The position numbers and the translations under genes are program-made. This document shows, piece by piece, positions 60,801 to 64,000 of a stretch of DNA of 64,000 nt. The stretch covers positions 806,001 to 870,000 of the forward strand of contig NZ_AP021901.1 in assembly GCF_018325905.1 (NCBI RefSeq). Direction: 5' to 3'. Positions within the stretch are counted from its first letter, which is position 1. Each line of letters opens with the position of its first letter. The stretch comes from Pseudomonas sp. St316. GTDB lineage: Bacteria; Pseudomonadota; Gammaproteobacteria; Pseudomonadales; Pseudomonadaceae. Below the pieces are notes generated by a model. The model did not search any database. It was given only the letters and a program-made list of their open reading frames with translations, and was not told where the DNA came from.

Positions 60801-61492
60801 GCGGTGGCGCTCAGGTTGTCGGCGTTGACGTCGTTGCGGCCAGTCACCACATTGAGGTTCTTCGCGTAAATATTGGCGTTGAGTTTGGCGCTGCGGGTAA
60901 TCAAGTCGAACTGGTCGACGTCGCTGGCGTCCAGGCCCGCCCCCTCAATGCTGATATCGCCACCGTCGACCTGGAAGTGGTCCAGGCGCTGGCCGTCCAT
61001 GACGGGTTTGCCGGTGGTCAGGGTGGCGCGCGGTGTGTTGATAAAGCCGCAACCGCTGCAGGTGATGCCATTGGGGTTGGCGACGATGACACGTGCCGCT
61101 TGCCCGGCTACTTCGGTGTAGCCGGCCATCTGGCTGCGATTGCCGCTGGTGATTTCGTTGAGGATGACTTGCGCGGCCTGACCCTTGAGGTTGTCGTTGC
61201 CAAGGATGATTCCGCCTAGCTGAGTGTTCTGCGTCTTGCCGGTGGCGTTATTGAGGATTACGCCGTTCTTGCCGACGTTGTAGTCGGTGAACTTGTTGTG
61301 GGAAAGCCCGCTGCCATTGGCGCCGTTGATGTTGATCACCGGCACGCCGTTACCCGCTGCCCCAATGGTCGTCTTACCCCCCGCCGCCGCGTCGACCGCA
61401 AGACCCGCCGCCGCCGCGACGATGGGATTGAGAAACACGATCGAGGCCAAAGCCAGGGCAATACTCTGAGACAGGGGGCTACGGACGTCCAT
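51857..61492 (-). CDS. Filamentous haemagglutinin-type TpsA exoprotein with C-terminal lipase-like domain
   Basis: A 3211-aa two-partner secretion exoprotein. It has a signal peptide (residues about 1-33), a TPS domain (GLSHNKFTDYNVGKNGVILN, NPNGITCSGCGFINTPRATL) recognised by the TpsB partner, then a very long array of haemagglutinin repeats (LDNTGG/NQGG type to about 1350), a middle region (NPDSRYLIETNPNLTNLSRF), a second repeat block (AGRDL and AGHDL type) and a Gly-rich VSIGLAGGGGVSGSVG segment. The last 250 residues differ: VGHSQGALLTY has a lipase nucleophile elbow (Ser3049), with Asp3107 in VNRPDSQVFF and His3156 in ESPHSNYLC. No VENN motif was seen. Start 61492 has GGAAG upstream; ATG 61507 has no ribosome site. 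Confidence 0.9.
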   Translation of the reverse strand: MDVRSPLSQSIALALASIVFLNPIVAAAAGLAVDAAAGGKTTIGAAGNGVPVININGANGSGLSHNKFTDYNVGKNGVILNNATGKTQNTQLGGIILGNDNLKGQAAQVILNEITSGNRSQMAGYTEVAGQAARVIVANPNGITCSGCGFINTPRATLTTGKPVMDGQRLDHFQVDGGDISIEGAGLDASDVDQFDLITRSAKLNANIYAKNLNVVTGRNDVNADNLSATARAENGSEKPELAIDSSALGGMYAGAIRLVGTEKGVGVRLAGDMAASVGDIQIDAGGKVSMTNASANQAVTVNGQSLDVQGKVYGTQVNVNTSGNVTVGKSIAARDKVTVTSAGKVINNGIVEAGVNPDNTRNQRGDVAITARQLSNTGNVVASRHLEVGASEVIDNQNGIIQGANVGLTSARLVNQGTAARVLGINTLSLLTPAIANLGGLIRFGDGQSAILNLDTLDNTGGHLELAGGNLALNANRLTNLRGSVIADQLQVTAERLDNQGGLIASSVGQSILNVSGQLDNTGGVLQAQSLLDVSAAEVLNQGGKLVADHLKLTAERLNNSANGLISAELGNNVLTVTKDLTNQGGRIQAASALNIKAGSLDNVGGTLVGQQLTFVSQGNLNNRQGKISADQLAVTALDVDNTEGLLQGTSSASLTARDLNNLKGNVNGGQLSTGLDSLSQNAQGVLSAETGKLTMVVTQQLNNSAGHLQSKVGDLDITAAALNNQQGVIVGKHLLLTQSGLLDNRGGRVVGDQLTVGAGRIDNSASGLLLAGTGGAQLTLMDQGVTRGQLLNNQGRVQSDGHLQINGSDIDNHGGVLLGSSVGANVSNLDNSAQGSAIATAGAIELAVSGVLNNALGLIDGSESTVRVTQATQFDNQGGTLTGKRLDVQATAVDNRKGQLLSGTEGLKVTATTVNNSEGLVLARGGHANLQLDQGTLDNQAGALQGDSVEVKAAAVNNSALADKAGIINAQVGDLKLTVDNLTNQAGRLYAQGLLSSQGQILDNRAGGEISARTLNLNALNTYNQTGLIESGGNLLLTGGNLDNSTGRIRAIGGDLSQILLTGALNNQNGSIGVTGQALNLKAGAMNNLAGSVEHTGAGLFKIDLASLTGNQGSITGLGSADVDISSINGTGRLQFNGALDVAVNDNLTLLAGDRIASASGLALSATTLNNSGEVLSDGDLALTLTGDLNNNGLVSAAKAVSISAGNLTQDGGRIASAGDTVLNLRGNLDNLGRLIASQNLNIHAAQVSNRGTLGAMGQLDIFAGNGISTSANTLIYSGADMNLRGATLSNLYGDIYSKGNLSFAALDNGQAQSLSNRSANIESEGDMSLNVASLENTKDTFEIGESLVSRRIDINCTDCSGKHHTATFIVNSTYLGKVIQDSPAARLIAGRDLLINAGTVENKQSLLAANRDAFVNATNFYNRGATLDQRVESTTYFLHGVKQDDFRWAESNANAWNAANAGSAPDQQQPIPTAITQYPLIGQSSVVHNGTQAGYASTLQSGRQLNLTVTGNLENGTLTQQASAQLTGQSLTNTVGLVGGQTITVNALGSGGSTQVAADVRRVERVTADGSTQLSFVPVDFAGVPFAAVDPTALATYRLPEGDYGLFVRSQNPDSRYLIETNPNLTNLSRFMSSDYMLGQLGYNDDRSWRRLGDGLYETRLIREAVLAQTGQRFLAASLTSDYEQYQYLMDNAIASKASLQLSVGVALSAQQVAALTHDIVWMESRQVQGQQVLVPVLYLAQAESRNLRGGSLVQARDINLMAGNDLTNVGTLRASSNLVAEAGNNLYQGGLTQASERVSLMAQNSIRNALGGEVRGNQVDLSAVKGDIVNERAAMEVLYGSGSRTNLDQGSLISARQQLNVNAGRDLTNKGQINSDGNATLNAGRDVELLAVQDHTFTQNAIRRGLVTNDTVKTLGSSVTTGGDLKVNAGRDMAVVASQVKAGHDLALNAANDMAIVSAQDEQSSTFYQKKKGSWGKSKTTQSADSATSNVASQIEAGHDLTVNVTQDKDGRIGLNGGHDVSVIGSQLKAGNDLLVGGAGDVNLMSAQEQTDSSYSMKKKGSFGLSKSGNSRSSSSITQVGSELDAGNDVVVVAGGNVNLSASRIDAKRDAQLRAGMIDKNGDVNLMDAANESTSQSEKYKSKVGFSTSGNFISIASAKKSGQENLQTQSVGSQVNAGRDVTLQSIRDVNMIGSTAEAGRNLQVGAGRDVNVLAGSNSQDQSNWKSTKQAGLSLESDSNGFTAFAGREATKQKSRDAQQTAAGSQLVAGQDMTVQAGRDLTLEGAGLDAGRDINLQATRDLNVDAADETFIQERSKTRDRNGLTANISHNYGNTKDAISGTGKGEDNVSKASSVLSTVDAINTFTSGPTSATHFGSASQGTSSRSEIRDNVPSTLSAGRDINAVAGNNLNVRGSQFEAGRDITLVGKNVNLDVARGQINEESQTTRSQGGINGQSGGGSARAGIGGSNGVASEEMTQGTNNPSVLLSGRDTNIEASENLTMIGTQVIAGHDIDLRAGKDLTIRAAQNDSNSESSRRSGGGEVGIALGGKDFIAVYASVDMGKGKLERETEKQQTAYLYAGNQLRFNSGNDTTIAGANLRAEEVVGRVGGDLLVSSVPDTGKVSGKQFDASVTVSIGLAGGGGVSGSVGVGKTTGKTNWVEQQTSITGKNGVDIRTEKHTQIDGALIAADNGKLKLDTNTLGFRDINGVDKEHSYYVNVGGAFGWGADAGNGAKTTGGKDVAFTGDKSLSGAPKEGFNGWSVSGYDYRKEREQDVRATVGAGNIIVRNDAVTGQTSTGGLNRDPSKAYDITRDKEKRTELYVSESSLNSVANPSQTLDRWKKGLQNYGKNSSDLFKPYGDMTGLTEKALEENPGLAPLAWIPGVLQAALDKTSYGTLGLMPGVISHGGAATQLPVLLSGDMSFYRTTVDYKKDSEGRVIMDPKTGKPLVDKVDFDLIVRPDAQGVIAINGIQNSLQDAAVNGSMQGGKDSFMQGYNPEHGLLGDLVESLWDVALGSVKRSGNAQQISEFYQAGIDQGFKLDLVGHSQGALLTYRGLDGLQFGNSAGGIQLSGAPVFAQHFFDAAQEAGFNTDGNNAVFQVNRPDSQVFFGMLPKTDTVSDFLGNNALNSNDPITRYLGAIFTIPGLLGKESPHSNYLCQVKSMCQTGTNQVQQDFKNGTTTDKDGTTKKTYIVPTFIDKNGNSFGASL

Positions 61493-61527
61493 GTGAAAGT
61501 CTTCCATTTACAAAAGCGAGTCGGGTG

Positions 61528-63219
61528 TCAGAAAAACAGATCGACGCGGAAATACACCGGGCGTTCACGTTTTTCGATAATCCCCGGGCGTTCCAGTGAG
61601 CGGGCAAAACTCACGGAAGTTGCGAGGTTCTTGCCCCTGGCGTTGAACTCCAGGGCGTTACCGGTGACGCGGCCGCGCTCGTCAGGATTCGAGGATCTAC
61701 CCTCGATCACCCCGACGTCGTAGGCAAACGCCACTCCGTACTCCTGCAATAGCGGTTGCAGAGGCTGCCAGGTGACAGCTCGGCGCCAGCGCAACTGGTT
61801 TCGCCAGTAGCCACCGCTATCGCCGGTCAAGGTCTGGTCTTGCAGACCTCGTACTGAACTGCTCCCACCCAGACTGATTCGTTGCGGGCTGTAAAGTTCA
61901 TCTTCACTGCGCTGACCCGTTGCAAGGCTGTCGAAGCTGAAGCTTTCGCCCCACAATCGAAACGGCTGCAAGTAGCTCATTGTGAGGCTGTATTTGTTGT
62001 AGCGCGATTGCGGCCCGTGGTGGGAGCTGTCCCGCTGGGCATCCAGCATGCCAATCCCCTGTTGCCAGCCGGCATCCAGGTTAATGAACGCCGAGCCGAT
62101 GCGCCGACCATGGTTGAGGTTCAATTGGGTCTCGGTGATGGTCACGCTCGAGGTGTCGATGAAGTTATCGTCCACGAAGTTGCGTGTGCGCAGTTGGCTG
62201 AGGCCGAAACTGATGCCGGTCTTGCTCACGTTGTCGCGATGCAGCACGCGCTCGGCGCGCAATGCATGGTTCTTGCTGGTACCGTCATAACCGAATTTGT
62301 AGCCTTGGGCGTTGCCGCTGGCGCGGTAGAAACTCTGGCTGTAGGCGTAATTGAAGGTCCACCAGCCGTAGGGCACGCTGTAATACAGGCTCTGATTGTC
62401 GGAGTGACGCCAGTGATCGCTGACAGCGTCCTGATTGGCGCGCAGGCTCAATTGGTCGGCCAGGCCCAATGGGCTGTCCCAGTCCAGGCCCAGACCCATT
62501 TGCTGTTGGCCAGTGCTGCGGTCGCCGTCGTTGTTACGCGTGGCCGATACGCGCCAGGGTTTTTCACGCTCGCCCTTGAGGCCGATACGGCTGCCACCGA
62601 CCTGCTCGCCCGGTGCCAGTTCGAGCTGGGCCTGACGGGACGGCAAGCGGCTGAGCTGATCCACCAATTGCTCCAGTTCCCGCAGGTTCAGCGGCTCGCC
62701 GGTCTGACCGGGGAAAGTCATTGCCAATTCGCGAGGGGTGGCCAGGGCGGAGCTGTCGAAACCTTCAAGTCGCCCTTCGACTACCACTATTTTCAACACG
62801 CCGCCCGACAGATCCTGTTGCGGCAGATAGGCTCGCGTTGTGACGAAGCCGCGCTCGAGATAGTGATGGGTCAAGGCCTTGAGCAAAGTATTGATCTGTC
62901 CGACCGACAGGCATTGGTTCTGATAGGGCTTGATCAACTGCTCGCGCATGCCTGCGTCAAGGTGGGCCGCGCCCTCAAGCTCAATGGTCTTTATGTCGAA
63001 GCAACGTTTGTCGTCGGGGGTGGCAGGGGCAGGCGCGGGCAAGGTATTGCCGGGCAGTTGTTGGAGTTCGTCGAGGCGTTTTTGTTGTTCCTGCAGCAGT
63101 TGCTGCTGACGATCACGAATCAGATCGCGGTCACCGGGTGTTTGGATGGGAGCGGCATGGACCAGGGATGTAAACACCGCACAAAAAGCCAAAACGTGCG
63201 TAATGCCAAAACGTGACAT
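61528..63219 (-). CDS. TpsB outer-membrane transporter (ShlB/FhaC/HecB family)
   Basis: The 563-aa protein exports its TpsA across the outer membrane. It has a signal peptide ending near VHA-A, a Gln-rich helix (RQQQLLQEQQKRLDELQQ), POTRA domains (CFDIKTIELEGAAHLD, GFVTTRAYLPQQDLSGGVLK) and a 16-strand barrel with the plug-contact motif as GSSSVRGLQ, where most family members have VRGY or VRGF. The final residue is Phe, as needed for BAM insertion. It ends 35 bases before tpsA, so the two form an operon. The ribosome site is AAGGGAATG. Confidence 0.93.
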   Translation of the reverse strand: MSRFGITHVLAFCAVFTSLVHAAPIQTPGDRDLIRDRQQQLLQEQQKRLDELQQLPGNTLPAPAPATPDDKRCFDIKTIELEGAAHLDAGMREQLIKPYQNQCLSVGQINTLLKALTHHYLERGFVTTRAYLPQQDLSGGVLKIVVVEGRLEGFDSSALATPRELAMTFPGQTGEPLNLRELEQLVDQLSRLPSRQAQLELAPGEQVGGSRIGLKGEREKPWRVSATRNNDGDRSTGQQQMGLGLDWDSPLGLADQLSLRANQDAVSDHWRHSDNQSLYYSVPYGWWTFNYAYSQSFYRASGNAQGYKFGYDGTSKNHALRAERVLHRDNVSKTGISFGLSQLRTRNFVDDNFIDTSSVTITETQLNLNHGRRIGSAFINLDAGWQQGIGMLDAQRDSSHHGPQSRYNKYSLTMSYLQPFRLWGESFSFDSLATGQRSEDELYSPQRISLGGSSSVRGLQDQTLTGDSGGYWRNQLRWRRAVTWQPLQPLLQEYGVAFAYDVGVIEGRSSNPDERGRVTGNALEFNARGKNLATSVSFARSLERPGIIEKRERPVYFRVDLFF

Positions 63220-63552
63220 GCCTTCATTCCCTTGAATGGCTAACTGCGGCGGATGCCGGCGGTTGTTTCAGGCGAATAGGAAGTCCCTGTCGCCTGGCGA
63301 AAAACGGTGGGTATCTTAAATGGTAGTGCTTCTTATCTTGAAAAATTACTTGTGAATCCGACGAGCGGTAGTTGTCGGTTCGATTTTGATGATGGCACTT
63401 CGCCTTGGCTGATGTGGCCCTGCGCAAGGTGGTGGCCTGGTCGGGGGAAAGCAAATACCTGCGAAATAAACCCCGTGACTGATAATCTGTCGTAGAACCG
63501 GCCTGGGCTTTTCCAGTCTTACGATCAGGCCCCAACCGTTGTGAGGAATTTC
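63220..63552. other. Intergenic region between the TPS operon and the RcnB-like gene
   Basis: A 333-base stretch between divergent genes. It is AT-rich around 63310-63350 (ATCTTGAAAAATTACTTGTG) and likely holds the TPS operon promoter on the reverse strand and the next gene's promoter on the forward strand; I cannot place either. No repeat or small gene was seen. Confidence 0.55.
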
Positions 63553-64000
63553 ATGAAGTCGCGCATCTGGCGTTTGGCAGGTGTTGGTCTGTTGTGGGCA
63601 AGTGTCAGTGCGCAGGGAATGGCCGATGATCAGCAAAACCGTGGCGGCCCGGACGGCGGTCGCGGGCAGGACGGGCGCGGTGGCAACGGCCAGGGTTACT
63701 CGGGCCAGCCGCGGGGGCAGAGCAATGAAATCATTCGGGGCGACAACAGTCGTCAGTTCGAGGTCAAGCCACAGCCGCAATACCAGGGCGGCCAGCACTA
63801 TGATCGCGGGCCCCAAGACCCCAACGACCATGGCCGCCCGCAACCGCAGCCCGGCAACAACTTGCCGATCCAGGGTCGGCCCGACAGCGTGACCCAGACC
63901 CGCGAACCGCAACCGGGGTATTACCGTGACATTCCACGTCGCAATGACGGTTATCCAAATGGCGGGCCCCGTCCGGGGCGCGACAACCGTCCCGAACAGC
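63553..64000 (+). CDS. Secreted RcnB-like protein (3' partial)
   Basis: An open frame from ATG 63553 to the window end (149 codons, no stop). It starts with a signal peptide (LAGVGLLWASVSAQGMA) and continues with a low-complexity Gly, Arg, Gln, Pro and Asp-rich stretch (NRGGPDGGRGQDGRGGNGQG). This resembles the N-terminal part of Pseudomonas RcnB-family periplasmic proteins, whose conserved domain would lie beyond the window. RcnB in E. coli helps nickel and cobalt homeostasis. GAGG lies eight bases before the ATG. The family assignment is tentative. Confidence 0.55.
   Translation, partial: MKSRIWRLAGVGLLWASVSAQGMADDQQNRGGPDGGRGQDGRGGNGQGYSGQPRGQSNEIIRGDNSRQFEVKPQPQYQGGQHYDRGPQDPNDHGRPQPQPGNNLPIQGRPDSVTQTREPQPGYYRDIPRRNDGYPNGGPRPGRDNRPEQ

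Overview
This window is chromosomal DNA from a high-GC Pseudomonas, most likely of the P. fluorescens group. The evidence is the G+C-rich coding, the dense scatter of REP elements built on TGTGGGAGCGAGCTTGCTCGCGAT, and a gene order that follows the P. aeruginosa block from about PA4021 down to about PA3965. I saw no rRNA, tRNA, CRISPR array, prophage or transposase. Almost everything up to 50.7 kb is conserved core genome; the accessory part is the right end.

Layout. 1-7.4 kb: the end of a sigma-54 activator (EatR/AcoR type), mpl and ubiX with a small lipoprotein, an NAD(P)-binding protein, a MORN-repeat/C13-peptidase lipoprotein and a MaoC hydratase. 7.6-11.8 kb: lrgA/lrgB-like pair, a LON-domain protein, a DedA-PAP2 fusion and mpg. 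12-23.5 kb: one long forward run for NAD synthesis, ribosome maturation, rod-shape cell wall synthesis and lipoate (proA, nadD, rsfS, rlmH, mrdA, rodA, mltB/sltB1, rlpA, dacC, ybeD, lipB, lipA). 23.5-24.4 kb: about 1 kb of non-coding DNA made of two inverted copies of a structured 280-bp repeat around REPs and a 43-bp tandem repeat. 24.5-31.6 kb: an LD-carboxypeptidase with a disturbed start, a lytic transglycosylase, arfA (54 aa), holA, lptE and leuS. 31.9-39.7 kb: an unknown 106-aa protein, a YdcF/ElyC protein, lnt-corC-ybeY-phoH, miaB, a DUF1820 protein and a Sel1 protein. 40-50.7 kb: hemL-thiE-thiD, a LadS-type hybrid sensor kinase, an AidB-like acyl-CoA dehydrogenase, amn, rluE, a DUF2788 protein and an Lrp regulator. 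50.8-51.0 kb: a candidate structured small RNA ending in a strong terminator. 51.0-63.2 kb: a three-gene reverse-strand two-partner secretion locus. The window ends inside a secreted RcnB-like gene.

How the genes work together. Peptidoglycan dominates: Mpl recycles tripeptide, PBP2 and RodA elongate the wall, the SltB-type enzymes, RlpA, DacC and LdcA cut or trim it, and Lnt finishes lipoproteins. The thi/hemL, lipB/lipA and proA/nadD groups supply cofactors or amino acids. LadS would feed the GacS/GacA switch between planktonic and biofilm life.

The most interesting locus is at 51054-63219. A TpsB transporter is followed by a 3211-residue filamentous haemagglutinin whose last 250 residues contain a GHSQG nucleophile elbow with well-placed downstream Asp and His. 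Directly overlapping the stop codon is a 268-aa lipoprotein of unknown family. The order tpsB-tpsA-small gene is that of cdiBAI contact-dependent inhibition loci, so I infer a lipase/esterase toxin domain with a lipoprotein immunity partner. The function is not proven by the sequence.
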